In this document: piece after piece, positions 8,041-16,324 of the stretch
Numbering within the stretch: the first letter of the stretch is position 1
Layout of the letters: each line of letters starts with the position of its first letter
Assembly (NCBI GenBank): GCA_964467915.1
Contig: CAYXSW010000015.1
Coordinates: forward strand, 1-42,916
Origin: MED-G16 sp964467915
Lineage (GTDB): Bacteria; Bacteroidota; Bacteroidia; Cytophagales; MED-G16
DNA: 42,916 bases
Reading direction: 5' to 3'
Made by a program: the position numbers and the translations under genes
The notes under the pieces: generated by a model
What the model saw: the letters and a program-made list of their open reading frames with translations, nothing else
Database searches by the model: none
What the model was told of the DNA's origin: nothing

Positions 8041-9830
8041 TTGAAGTTATTAAATAAGCCATATGATTTTTTTTCTAGAAAGTAATTTGCAATGTTTCTG
8101 TTAACTTCCTTAATATTAAAATGCTCAAATTCTGTGCATGAGTTGATAAAATCAATAGTCTTATTTGTATCGTCTTTGTCCATATAGCTAATAACTGATT
8201 CAATTGCATGATGTCTAATTGTTGAAAGGTTAGTATATATTGATGCTTTAGAGATATCTATCATTATAGTATTCTTAGTATTTAGATATATTTTTTCACA
8301 TCTTTTTAATGTAGACTCAAGAACATATATAGATATAATAACATCAGCAATATTCATCATTACCTCCTGCTCTGATTTTATTTTATCATTAAAATGCATT
8401 GCAGCCTTGCCAAAGATGTATAAGAAGCAATCTTTTAGTAGTTGCACTAACTCATATGACGACTTAAAATGATTTTTATTTGAATATACTACTTTATTAA
8501 TTTTGTCTCCATCTATTACCTTCATAGCGCTTTTAAAAAGATTTATCTCATTTTTTAAAGATCTTTTAAGTAATGTACCTACAATTAACATCCGGTTTAT
8601 TTCATTTGTACCCTCATATATTCTTGATATTCTCGCATCTCTATAGGCTCTGGCCATAGGCGCTTCTTCTGAATAGCCCATGCCGCCATAAATTTGAAGA
8701 CCTTCATCCGCCACAAAATCCAAGATTTCAGATCCATATATCTTGCAGATAGCACATTCAACAGAAAATAGTTCAATGGCACTTAATTCAGAATCATTTA
8801 AATTTTTACCATCAACCTGAAACTCATTTATCTTTTGCTCTATGTCATCTCCTGCTCTGTAACATATTGATTCACAACTAAATGTTTTTACAATCATGTT
8901 TGATAGTTTATATTTTATAGCTCCAAAAGATGCTATAGGTACATTAAATTGGATTCTCTCCAAAGAGTAATTAATGGAGTTATCTATGATACCTCTACAA
9001 CCCCCAATAACACCTGCGCCAAGTTTAATTCTACCGATATTTAATACATTTAATGCTATCTTAAATCCTTCTTCTCTCTTACCGAGTATGTTATCACTAG
9101 GGATTTCAACATCATTAAAAAATATTTGTCTTGTGGATGAACCTTTAATCCCTAACTTTTTTTCTTCTGGATTCATATTTATTCCTTCTAAATTCTTTTC
9201 AACTAAAAATGCTGTGAGATTTTTATCGTCATTAATTTTAGCAAAAACTATAAATAAATCTGCAAATCCACCGTTAGATATCCACATCTTCTGACCATTA
9301 ATTATATATTTTGATTTATCTTCAGATAGAGTAGCCTTAGATTTCCCTGAGTTAGCATCTGAACCTGAATCTGGTTCTGTGAGACAATAAGCTCCTTTTA
9401 AATCACCAGATACTAGTCCTTTTAAATATTTCTTCTTCTGTGCAGTGCTTCCATAATATTTTAATGGGAGAGTAGCAATTCCAGTATGTGCCCCGTATGC
9501 CGTAGAAAATGAACCAGTAATTCCTACTATGTCTGCAATTAACATGCTAGTATTAAAGGTCATGTCCATTCCACCATATTCCTCTGAAATGGATAAACCT
9601 AATAAACCTAACTCTCCAGCTTTACTTAAAAGTTCTGGCATTAGTTCAGGGTACTCCTTACTATCAATTTTATCTGCAAGTGGGATGACTTCTTTTTCTA
9701 AAAAGTCATTGCATGCGTCTGCCATCATCCTTTGATCTTCATCAAAGTCTTCCATTATAAAAATTTTTGATAGTTCTGTCTCTCTTAGTAGAAATTCACC
9801 ACCTATTACTGATTTTGTTTTATTATTCAT
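8037..9830 (-). CDS. Acyl-CoA dehydrogenase, long (about 600-residue) form
   Basis: An FAD-dependent enzyme that introduces the 2,3-double bond into acyl-CoA in fatty-acid oxidation. The first 400 residues are a canonical acyl-CoA dehydrogenase. They include the FAD and substrate loop YCLTEPDSGSDANSG near 148-161, WISNGGFADLFIVFA, the flavin-binding QIYGGMGYSEE, and YEGTNEINR near 404-412, whose glutamate is the expected catalytic base. The 597-residue length, with about 160 extra C-terminal residues, matches the VLCAD/ACAD9-like class common in Bacteroidota. The N-terminus (GGEFLLRETELSKIFIMEDF) also fits that class and supports the chosen ATG. It lies between the smc-like gene (6-base gap) and the symporter (4-base overlap). 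No thiolase or hydratase gene is in the window. Confidence 0.93.
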   Translation of the reverse strand: MNNKTKSVIGGEFLLRETELSKIFIMEDFDEDQRMMADACNDFLEKEVIPLADKIDSKEYPELMPELLSKAGELGLLGLSISEEYGGMDMTFNTSMLIADIVGITGSFSTAYGAHTGIATLPLKYYGSTAQKKKYLKGLVSGDLKGAYCLTEPDSGSDANSGKSKATLSEDKSKYIINGQKMWISNGGFADLFIVFAKINDDKNLTAFLVEKNLEGINMNPEEKKLGIKGSSTRQIFFNDVEIPSDNILGKREEGFKIALNVLNIGRIKLGAGVIGGCRGIIDNSINYSLERIQFNVPIASFGAIKYKLSNMIVKTFSCESICYRAGDDIEQKINEFQVDGKNLNDSELSAIELFSVECAICKIYGSEILDFVADEGLQIYGGMGYSEEAPMARAYRDARISRIYEGTNEINRMLIVGTLLKRSLKNEINLFKSAMKVIDGDKINKVVYSNKNHFKSSYELVQLLKDCFLYIFGKAAMHFNDKIKSEQEVMMNIADVIISIYVLESTLKRCEKIYLNTKNTIMIDISKASIYTNLSTIRHHAIESVISYMDKDDTNKTIDFINSCTEFEHFNIKEVNRNIANYFLEKKSYGLFNNFK

Positions 9831-9836
9831 AAGTAT

Positions 9837-12365
9837 TTAAACATTTAATTTTCTTAAATCAACAGGAACAACTTTTGAGACCCCTTGCTCAGGCATAGTA
9901 ATACCATATATAACGTCCACATTATTCATTGTCCTTTTATTGTGTGTGACAATTATAAATTGAGATGAACTAGAAAATTTATTTACAATTTTATTGAATT
10001 TATCAATATTAGCATCATCTAAAGGAGCATCAACTTCATCAAAAACACAAAATGGTGCAGGTTTTAATAAATATATAGCAAATAGTAATGACGTGGCAGT
10101 AAGTGTCTTTTCTCCACCAGATAACTGATTAATAGTTATTGGTTTTTTACCTTTAGGTTTAGCCATTATCTCTATTGATGACTCAAGAGGATTTTCTTCG
10201 TCATTTATTATAAGGTCACAATCATCATCTTCAGTAAATAGGGATCTAAATACTGTTTTAAAATTATTTTTAATTTTATCAAAAGAGGATAAGAAAGACT
10301 CTTTAGCAACAACATCAATTTCTTCAATTGTTTTAAGTAAGGAGTCCTTAGCATCTAGCAAATCACTTCTTTCTTTAACAATAAATTCATGTCTTTCCTG
10401 TATTTCATTGTAAGCCTCCATTGCTAATGGATTAATTTGACCTATTCTCTCAATTTTAGATTTAAGATCATCTCTTCTTTTTGAAACTTCTTCAAGTGTA
10501 TTATCTTCAAATATAGATTTATCAATTTTACATTTCTTTAATTCTAAATCAAATTCAATTGATATCCTTTGCTCAACCGAATTTAATTCTATCTCATTAT
10601 CATGAATATTAGTTTTGAATTCGTCTATTAAGCTGATATTTAGATCTTTTTTTTGTTGTAAACTTTTAATTGACGAATCATCTAGATCAATTGTAGATTT
10701 TAACTTATAATATTCATCTTCAAATTTTTCAAGATCTATTTCTGATTTAGTCTTTCGATCATAAAGTTTAATTAAAGAATTATCTTTTGAGTCTGAGTCA
10801 ACATCAATTTTACTTATTTCCTTCTCAGATTTTTCTAAATCTTTTATGTTCTCTTGAATTCTTCTTTTATTAGACTCATATGTTGTATTCTTATATTCTA
10901 CTTCTTTCTTCAGTGACTCTATCTTACTTTTTATATTATTATATGTTATTTCATCATTAGATAACTCTTTAGACTTATCAGTAAATAATTTATTGATTCT
11001 TATGATTTCCTTGTTTTCAGTTTTAAATAAATTCTCAATAACCTTAAATCCCTTTTTTAATTCCTTAATCTCATTATCTAAAGATTCTATTTTATCTAAA
11101 ATTGCTTTCTTATCAATTTTGTCGATTTTAATAAGATTTTCAAGTTGACTTCTTTTATTTGATATAGACTCAATGTTATGATTTAATTCTCTAAAGTAAT
11201 CTTCAACTTCTTTTATATCTGTTATTTTAACATTTTTATCTTTTAATTGTTCTTCGTATTTATAGTATTCTTTTTTAGTAGAATCCAATCTGTTTAGAGT
11301 CTTTTTTAAATCTTTTTCATTAGTAGTTATCTCCTTAGTAATACTTGAAATTGAAAATTCAGATCTCTTATTACTTTCACCATCAAATTTTATTCTCTCC
11401 TTTAAATCTTCATTCTTCTCAATTAACATTTTAGATTTTTGAGCTTTAATTCTTTTGGACTCTTCATGTCCTCTAATATCTTCAAGTACTGAATTCAAAG
11501 ATTTCTGAAGTTTTATAAGTTTCTTTTCATGGGGAATTAATGATGATTTTGCTGATTCTAATTGAGAGTTCTTTTTAGCTAATTCAGAAATAACTTTAGT
11601 ATTATCATCTTCAACTTTAATAAGTTTTTTCTTTTGCTCGTCTAATGTGGAACGAGCCTTCTTTGATGTTTCAAGTGCTACATTTATACTGATAGACTTA
11701 TATTCTTCTTTATAATTATAGTATTTCTCTGTTTGTTTGGCCTGTCTTTTTAACGACCTGAGATTCTTCTCAATCTCATAAACTAAATCTTCAACTCTAT
11801 CTAAATCAGACTCTGTCTGTTTAATTTTACTAAAAGTCTCTTTTTTTCTTTTTCTGAATTTTGATATTCCGGCTGCCTCCTCAAACAGATGAAGTCTTGA
11901 ATTATCTTTATTATTCAGTATATTATCAACCATAGATAATTCTATTATAGCATAATTGTTTGATGATATTCCAGTATCAAGAAATAGATTCGTTATATCC
12001 TTTAGCCTACACTTTACATCATTTAATAAATATTCACTATCACCAGATCTAAAATATTTTCTTGTCACCGTTACCGTTGAGTATTCGGTAGGTATTAAAT
12101 TTTTTGTGTTATCAAAGGAAATAGAGACCTCTGCTAGCTGAAGTTTTTTCCTAGATTTTGATCCATTAAATATTATATTTTCCATTTTATCTGATCTAAG
12201 CAGGGTAGTTTTTTGCTCACCTAGAACCCATCTTATTGCATCTACAATATTTGATTTACCACACCCATTTGGACCAACAATACCTGTAACTCCACTATTG
12301 AAATTTATTATTGTTTTGTCTCCAAAACTTTTGAATCCTTTTATTTCTATTTTATTTAATCTCAT
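9837..12365 (-). CDS. smc: SMC-like chromosome-segregation ATPase, short form without visible hinge
   Basis: SMC proteins organise chromosomes by ATP-driven loop extrusion. The N-terminal head has MRLNKIEIKGFKSF and Walker A GPNGCGKSN at residues 31-39. The sequence MVDNILNNK...LFEEAAGISKFRKRKKE leads into the coil. The C-terminal head has the entry motif GQINPLAMEAYNEIQERHEF, the ABC signature LSGGEK near 747-752, Walker B CVFDEVDAPLDD near 773-784 and VTHNKRTM. Typical bacterial SMC is about 1,150-1,200 residues with a globular hinge of about 150 in the middle. This one has 842 residues. The region from about 165 to 650 is almost uninterrupted Lys/Glu/Ile-rich coiled coil, and I find no glycine-rich hinge. 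The frame is open throughout, so this is not a frameshift. Partner genes scpA and scpB are not in the window. It leads a minus-strand unit with the dehydrogenase and symporter. Confidence 0.88.
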   Translation of the reverse strand: MRLNKIEIKGFKSFGDKTIINFNSGVTGIVGPNGCGKSNIVDAIRWVLGEQKTTLLRSDKMENIIFNGSKSRKKLQLAEVSISFDNTKNLIPTEYSTVTVTRKYFRSGDSEYLLNDVKCRLKDITNLFLDTGISSNNYAIIELSMVDNILNNKDNSRLHLFEEAAGISKFRKRKKETFSKIKQTESDLDRVEDLVYEIEKNLRSLKRQAKQTEKYYNYKEEYKSISINVALETSKKARSTLDEQKKKLIKVEDDNTKVISELAKKNSQLESAKSSLIPHEKKLIKLQKSLNSVLEDIRGHEESKRIKAQKSKMLIEKNEDLKERIKFDGESNKRSEFSISSITKEITTNEKDLKKTLNRLDSTKKEYYKYEEQLKDKNVKITDIKEVEDYFRELNHNIESISNKRSQLENLIKIDKIDKKAILDKIESLDNEIKELKKGFKVIENLFKTENKEIIRINKLFTDKSKELSNDEITYNNIKSKIESLKKEVEYKNTTYESNKRRIQENIKDLEKSEKEISKIDVDSDSKDNSLIKLYDRKTKSEIDLEKFEDEYYKLKSTIDLDDSSIKSLQQKKDLNISLIDEFKTNIHDNEIELNSVEQRISIEFDLELKKCKIDKSIFEDNTLEEVSKRRDDLKSKIERIGQINPLAMEAYNEIQERHEFIVKERSDLLDAKDSLLKTIEEIDVVAKESFLSSFDKIKNNFKTVFRSLFTEDDDCDLIINDEENPLESSIEIMAKPKGKKPITINQLSGGEKTLTATSLLFAIYLLKPAPFCVFDEVDAPLDDANIDKFNKIVNKFSSSSQFIIVTHNKRTMNNVDVIYGITMPEQGVSKVVPVDLRKLNV

Positions 12366-12380
12366 TAAATAATAATGATT

Positions 12381-12388
12381 TAGATTTG
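12381..12388 (+). promoter_or_regulatory. -7 box upstream of the 139-residue membrane protein
   Basis: TAGATTTG matches TAnnTTTG fully and ends 23 bases before the ATG at 12412. It lies in a 46-base divergent intergenic region whose other side drives the smc-like gene. Confidence 0.5.
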
Positions 12389-12392
12389 GTGA

Positions 12393-12400
12393 TAAATATA
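12393..12400 (-). promoter_or_regulatory. Probable -7 box upstream of the smc-like gene
   Basis: Read on the minus strand this is TATATTTA, seven of eight positions against TAnnTTTG counting n as matched. It ends 27 bases before the ATG. It sits five bases from the opposing box for the plus-strand gene, so the two promoters occupy the same DNA and could interfere. Confidence 0.35.
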
Positions 12401-12411
12401 ATAATATAACA

Positions 12412-12831
12412 ATGGATTTCTCTGATTTTAGTGAATTTATAGGCCCTATAATTTTAGGACTTATAGCATGGTTATCAAATTACTTTTCTAAGAAGAAAAA
12501 ACCAAAACAATCTTCCCCTGATAAACTTAAAAATAATGATGGAGAATCAAATAAAATTGAAGAATTAATCTTTGGAAATTTAAAATCTAGTACCATTGAT
12601 GAAAAACCTCTTGATGAAGTAGAAATAGTTGAAAATATAGTAACTGAAGATTTTGAAGTAAAAAAAGAAGATGTGCTTTTATCTAATCAAAAAGTTAACG
12701 TTAAAAGTAAAAAAATTACAAATGATGGAAAGAAGAAAAATTCTCTTTCTAGATTGAAGGATAAACTTAAAAATAAAAATTCATTAAAAGAGGCAGTAAT
12801 TCTTAAAGAAATTCTAGATAGGAAGTATTAA
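12412..12831 (+). CDS. Small single-pass membrane protein with charged tail, function unknown
   Basis: A 139-residue protein. Residues 8-25 (SEFIGPIILGLIAWLSNY) form one membrane helix. A lysine-rich stop-transfer segment KKKKPK follows, then a highly charged, probably disordered region alternating acidic and lysine-rich stretches. The last 35 residues (SRLKDKLKNKNSLKEAVILKEILDRKY) look helical. The N-terminus is likely outside or in the membrane and the charged tail in the cytoplasm. It diverges from the smc-like gene and its stop abuts the convergent citrate synthase stop with no spacer. I do not recognise a family with certainty. Small proteins of this layout next to smc or gltA occur in Flavobacteriia, but no role is known to me. 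Confidence 0.75.
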   Translation: MDFSDFSEFIGPIILGLIAWLSNYFSKKKKPKQSSPDKLKNNDGESNKIEELIFGNLKSSTIDEKPLDEVEIVENIVTEDFEVKKEDVLLSNQKVNVKSKKITNDGKKKNSLSRLKDKLKNKNSLKEAVILKEILDRKY

Positions 12832-14118
12832 CTATCTTTTAGATATATCAATATATTTTCTTAACTTTTCTCCAGTATAAATTTGTCTAGGTCTTCCAAG
12901 TGGTTCATTATTCTCTCTCATTTCTTTCCATTGAGCAATCCATCCTGGTAATCTTCCAAATGCAAACATTACTGTAAACATTTCAGGCGGAAATCCTAAA
13001 GCTCTATAAATTATTCCACTATAGAAATCAACATTTGGATATAATTTTTTATCGACAAAATATTGATCCTCTAACGCAATTTTTTCTAACTTTTTTGCTA
13101 AATCTAAAACTGGGTCATTAACTCCTAGCTTTTTAAGTACATTATCAGCTGCTTTCTTGATAATTTTTGCTCTAGGATCAAAATTTTTATAGACCCTGTG
13201 CCCAAATCCCATAAGCCTGAAGGGATCATTTTTATCTTTGGCCTTCTTAATGTACTTATCTATATCATTACCGTTTTTTACAATATTGTCAAGCATCTCT
13301 ATGACGGCTTGGTTAGCACCTCCATGTAAAGGACCCCATAATGCATTAATTCCAGCAGAAATTGAAGGGTATATACTAGATCTAGCAGAACCTACAATTC
13401 TTACTGTGGATGTTGAACAATTTTGCTCATGATCTGCATGAAGAATCAATAATTTATTTAAGGCATCAGTCACAACTGAATTAGGTTTATATGGTTCTGA
13501 TGGCAATTCAAACATCATTTTTAAAAAATTAGAACAGTAGTCCAAATTATTATTCGGATATATAATAGGGTGACCATTTCTTTTCTTATAAGACCAAGCT
13601 GCAAATGTTGGAAATTTACCCAGTATCCTCGTCATACTTACGTCGACTAAATTTTTTGCTCTGTTAGGGTCAAGTGATTCTGGGTAAAATGCAGTTAAAC
13701 TAGTAATTAAAGAAGATAAAATACCCATAGGATGAGCCTTAGAAGGGTATCCCTCTAAAATTATTTTAAAATCTTCATGGACTAGGGTATGAACTCTAAT
13801 TCTGTTTTCAAAATCATCTAATTGTTTCTTGTTTGGTAATTCACCATAAATTAAAAGGTATGAGACCTCAGTGAAAGTTGATTTAGAGGCTAGTTCTTCA
13901 ATAGAATACCCTCTGTGTCTTAAAATACCTTTCTCTCCATCTAAATATGTAATATTACTAGTTGTAGAGCCTGTATTTTTGTATCCTTTATCTAGTGTAA
14001 TTAATCCAGTCTCAGTTCTAATCTTAGAAATATCAATAGCATTTTCGTTTTCAGATCCTGTAATTATAGGTAATTCTATTTCTTTACCATCAAACTTAAG
14101 TGATGCCTTTTTATTCAT
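12832..14118 (-). CDS. gltA: Citrate synthase
   Basis: Condenses oxaloacetate and acetyl-CoA to citrate, the entry step of the citric acid cycle. The 428-residue length and N-terminal beta-rich domain (DKGYKNTGSTTSNITYLDGEKGILRHRGYSIEELA, spanning about residues 44-78) match the Gram-negative type II enzyme. The catalytic histidine motif GPLHGGANQAV lies near 262-272 and GFGHRVYK near 303-310. The catalytic aspartate is in NVDFYSG near 361-367. The C-terminal FGRLPGWIAQWKEM and RPRQIYTG are conserved. The gene follows the SPFH protein gene by five bases on the same strand and is probably co-transcribed with it. Its stop abuts the convergent small membrane protein gene. The assignment is secure. 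Confidence 0.97.
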   Translation of the reverse strand: MNKKASLKFDGKEIELPIITGSENENAIDISKIRTETGLITLDKGYKNTGSTTSNITYLDGEKGILRHRGYSIEELASKSTFTEVSYLLIYGELPNKKQLDDFENRIRVHTLVHEDFKIILEGYPSKAHPMGILSSLITSLTAFYPESLDPNRAKNLVDVSMTRILGKFPTFAAWSYKKRNGHPIIYPNNNLDYCSNFLKMMFELPSEPYKPNSVVTDALNKLLILHADHEQNCSTSTVRIVGSARSSIYPSISAGINALWGPLHGGANQAVIEMLDNIVKNGNDIDKYIKKAKDKNDPFRLMGFGHRVYKNFDPRAKIIKKAADNVLKKLGVNDPVLDLAKKLEKIALEDQYFVDKKLYPNVDFYSGIIYRALGFPPEMFTVMFAFGRLPGWIAQWKEMRENNEPLGRPRQIYTGEKLRKYIDISKR

Positions 14119-14123
14119 TTAAA

Positions 14124-14951
14124 TTAATTATTTCCACCTAGAATTAAAGGGAGTCCATCTTTTCCACTGCCAATAACTATAACTTTTGAATTTGGAGACT
14201 CAGCTAATAAAGTTGTAGCTTCTATCCCTCTCATTTTAAGAAGGGCAGGAGTTAAACTACTGTTAATAATCTTATTTGCATTAGCTTCACCATTAGCTTC
14301 AATTCTTTTCCTCTCTGCTTCACTTTTTTCTCTGTCGAGTCTATACTGATATGCCAAAGCTTCTTGTTCTTGCTGAAGTTTATTCTCAATAGCTTCTTTT
14401 ATTTGAGCTGGAAGAGTAATAGATCTAATTAGTAGAGATTTCATAATAATGTTATTTCCTGGCTTCTTCAATACTACACTTGCCTCTTCTTGGATAAGAT
14501 TTTCAACTTCAGCTCTTTTCGTAGAATATATTTCCTCAGCGGTATATCTTCCCATAACATCTCTGACTGTTGACCTAAATACTGGTCTAACTAATCTCCT
14601 TAAAAAATCAAACTGATAAGTTTCATAAATTTCACCTACACTATCATAAGCTAAGTGAAAATTCATGGTTACATCAACATTGATACTAAGACCACTACCG
14701 TCAAGGACATCAATTGTTTCCTCAACCAAATTGTCTGTGATATCAAACTTATAGATATCATTCCAAGGTGCTTTTATTCCAAAGCCTGGTTTTACAACAT
14801 TTTCTTTGTCTAGACCTTTTCCAAATTTATAAAAGATTACAGCTCTCTCAGTTGACTCAATAACATAGAAGATGCTTGAGGCAAAGGAAAACATTACTGT
14901 TAGACCAAATAAAAGGAAAACTATTACTGAAACTAATTTTGAATTTTGCAT
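14124..14951 (-). CDS. Prohibitin-family (SPFH domain) membrane protein
   Basis: A 275-residue SPFH protein. A membrane helix lies at about residues 6-28. The SPFH domain starts at VIESTERAVIFYKFGK and continues through PGFGIKAPWNDIYKFD to about residue 190. A helical segment follows (KEAIENKLQQEQEALAYQYRLDREKSEAERKRIEANGEANA, about 195-235), and a glycine-containing tail ends the protein. Prohibitins form large rings in the inner membrane, with roles in membrane organisation and control of membrane proteases such as FtsH. A TATATTTG promoter box lies 18 bases upstream. The citrate synthase gene follows after five bases. Its proximity to gltA is a curiosity but is not evidence for a metabolic role. 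The family call is firm, the cellular role is not. Confidence 0.93.
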   Translation of the reverse strand: MQNSKLVSVIVFLLFGLTVMFSFASSIFYVIESTERAVIFYKFGKGLDKENVVKPGFGIKAPWNDIYKFDITDNLVEETIDVLDGSGLSINVDVTMNFHLAYDSVGEIYETYQFDFLRRLVRPVFRSTVRDVMGRYTAEEIYSTKRAEVENLIQEEASVVLKKPGNNIIMKSLLIRSITLPAQIKEAIENKLQQEQEALAYQYRLDREKSEAERKRIEANGEANANKIINSSLTPALLKMRGIEATTLLAESPNSKVIVIGSGKDGLPLILGGNN

Positions 14952-14969
14952 ACGATTTAAATTTTACCA

Positions 14970-14977
14970 CAAATATA
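14970..14977 (-). promoter_or_regulatory. -7 box for the prohibitin gene
   Basis: On the minus strand this reads TATATTTG, a full consensus match, ending 18 bases before the start codon at 14951. It lies in the 29-base gap after tyrS, showing that the prohibitin-gltA pair can be transcribed independently of tyrS. Confidence 0.55.
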
Positions 14978-14980
14978 AGT

Positions 14981-16255
14981 TTATTCGACAATAATAAAAG
15001 TATAATTCTTTTTACCCTTCTGTAAGAGTAGGTATTTGTTAAATTTTAGATTCTTAGAAATATCATATTCATCATTTGATATTTTTTCTTTATTTATACT
15101 TAATCCATTATTTTTTACTAGTCTGATCAGTTCTGATTTAGAGGAAAATATTTCGAAATTAGTAATTTCAGTAAGTAAAGTCTTAAAATCTGAGTTTATA
15201 TCTTCTTTCTTAATTCTAACGCATGGTACTGCTGTGGACAATGACTTCATCACATCTTCCTTAAGATTATCAAAATCATCTTTCTTTGATTTACCAAAAA
15301 GTATTTGAGAGGTAGATTTTGCAATCTCAAGCATTTGCTTGCTGTGTACTCTTTCTGTAATTTCTTCAGCTAATGCATTTTGTAAAATTCTTAGGTGGGG
15401 TTCTTTTTCGTGAGATTTTATTAAGTCCTTTACTTCTGTCTCATCTTTAAGCGTAAAAATTTTTATAAACTTAGATGCATCTTCGTCAGTAACGTTAATC
15501 CAAAACTGATAAAATTTATAAGGGCTTGTTCTTTTCTCATCCAACCAAACATTTCCATCTTCAGTTTTACCAAATTTTCCACCATCTGACTTAGTAATAA
15601 GTGGGGTAGTTAAGGCAAAAGATTCTCCTCCATCGATTCTCCTTATTAATTCATTTCCTGTTAGAATGTTTCCCCACTGGTCTGAACCTCCAAACTGAAT
15701 TTTAACATTTTTATTTTTCCAGAGCCAGTAGAAGTCATAACCCTGAATTAATTGATAACTAAACTCCGTAAAAGAAATTCCAGTATCTAGTCTATTTTTA
15801 ACAGAATCTTTAGCCATCATATAGTTAACAGAAATGTGTTTTCCTACTTTCCTAAGGAATGATAATAAATTAAAGTTTTCAAACCATTTCTTGTTGTTAA
15901 GTATTGACGCTGAGCTATCACCTTTAAAGTCTAAAAATTTTTCAAATTGAACTTGAATTTTATTTTGATTATCAATTATTGTTTTTTCATCCAAAAACTT
16001 CCTCTCTTTAGATTTTCCCGAAGGATCACCTATCATTCCAGTTGCACCTCCAATTAAAATGACTGGTTTATGACCCGATTTTTGAAAATGGACAAGTGTC
16101 ATTATCTGCACTAAATTTCCAATGTGAAGAGAATCAGCTGTTGGGTCAAAACCAATATATCCTGATGTTTTATTTTTTTGTAAAAACTCACTTGTTGATG
16201 GTGTGACATCATGAATCATTCCTCTCCATTCTAATTCATCAACAAAGTTTTTCAT
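14981..16255 (-). CDS. tyrS: Tyrosyl-tRNA synthetase
   Basis: Attaches tyrosine to tRNA-Tyr. The 424-residue class I synthetase has the HIGH-type motif as LHIGN at residues 43-47, within GYIGFDPTADSLHIGNL. The tyrosine pocket is visible in SYQLIQGYDFYWLW and QFGGSDQWGNILTG. The KMSKS equivalent is KFGKT near 226-230, the form used by the E. coli-like TyrS1 subgroup. The C-terminal about 70 residues form an S4 RNA-binding domain (LVKNNGLSINKEKI). A weak minus-strand -7-like box (TAATATTG, 16291-16284) lies 28 bases upstream of the ATG. The gene is divergent from holA. The assignment is secure. Confidence 0.97.
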   Translation of the reverse strand: MKNFVDELEWRGMIHDVTPSTSEFLQKNKTSGYIGFDPTADSLHIGNLVQIMTLVHFQKSGHKPVILIGGATGMIGDPSGKSKERKFLDEKTIIDNQNKIQVQFEKFLDFKGDSSASILNNKKWFENFNLLSFLRKVGKHISVNYMMAKDSVKNRLDTGISFTEFSYQLIQGYDFYWLWKNKNVKIQFGGSDQWGNILTGNELIRRIDGGESFALTTPLITKSDGGKFGKTEDGNVWLDEKRTSPYKFYQFWINVTDEDASKFIKIFTLKDETEVKDLIKSHEKEPHLRILQNALAEEITERVHSKQMLEIAKSTSQILFGKSKKDDFDNLKEDVMKSLSTAVPCVRIKKEDINSDFKTLLTEITNFEIFSSKSELIRLVKNNGLSINKEKISNDEYDISKNLKFNKYLLLQKGKKNYTFIIVE

Positions 16256-16304
16256 ATACGCCTATTTAATAATTAATTACATGCAATATTATTAAAAAAC
16301 TAAC

Positions 16305-16312
16305 TACTTTTA
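16305..16312 (+). promoter_or_regulatory. Probable -7 box for the holA operon
   Basis: TACTTTTA differs from TAnnTTTG only at the last position and ends 12 bases before the holA ATG. No clear -33 element is seen. It is the only promoter-like box found ahead of the nine overlapping genes that follow. Confidence 0.35.
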
Positions 16313-16324
16313 TGAAATAATCAC

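Noticed and set aside
8597..8782. Alternative minus-strand frame inside the acyl-CoA dehydrogenase gene
   Set aside because: It overlaps the conserved FAD and catalytic-glutamate region of the dehydrogenase in another frame and has no features of its own.
9837..12365. The short SMC as a pseudogene or frameshifted gene
   Set aside because: The frame is open from the N-terminal Walker A to the C-terminal Walker B with all motifs intact, so decay by frameshift is not supported. An in-frame loss of the hinge is the better description.
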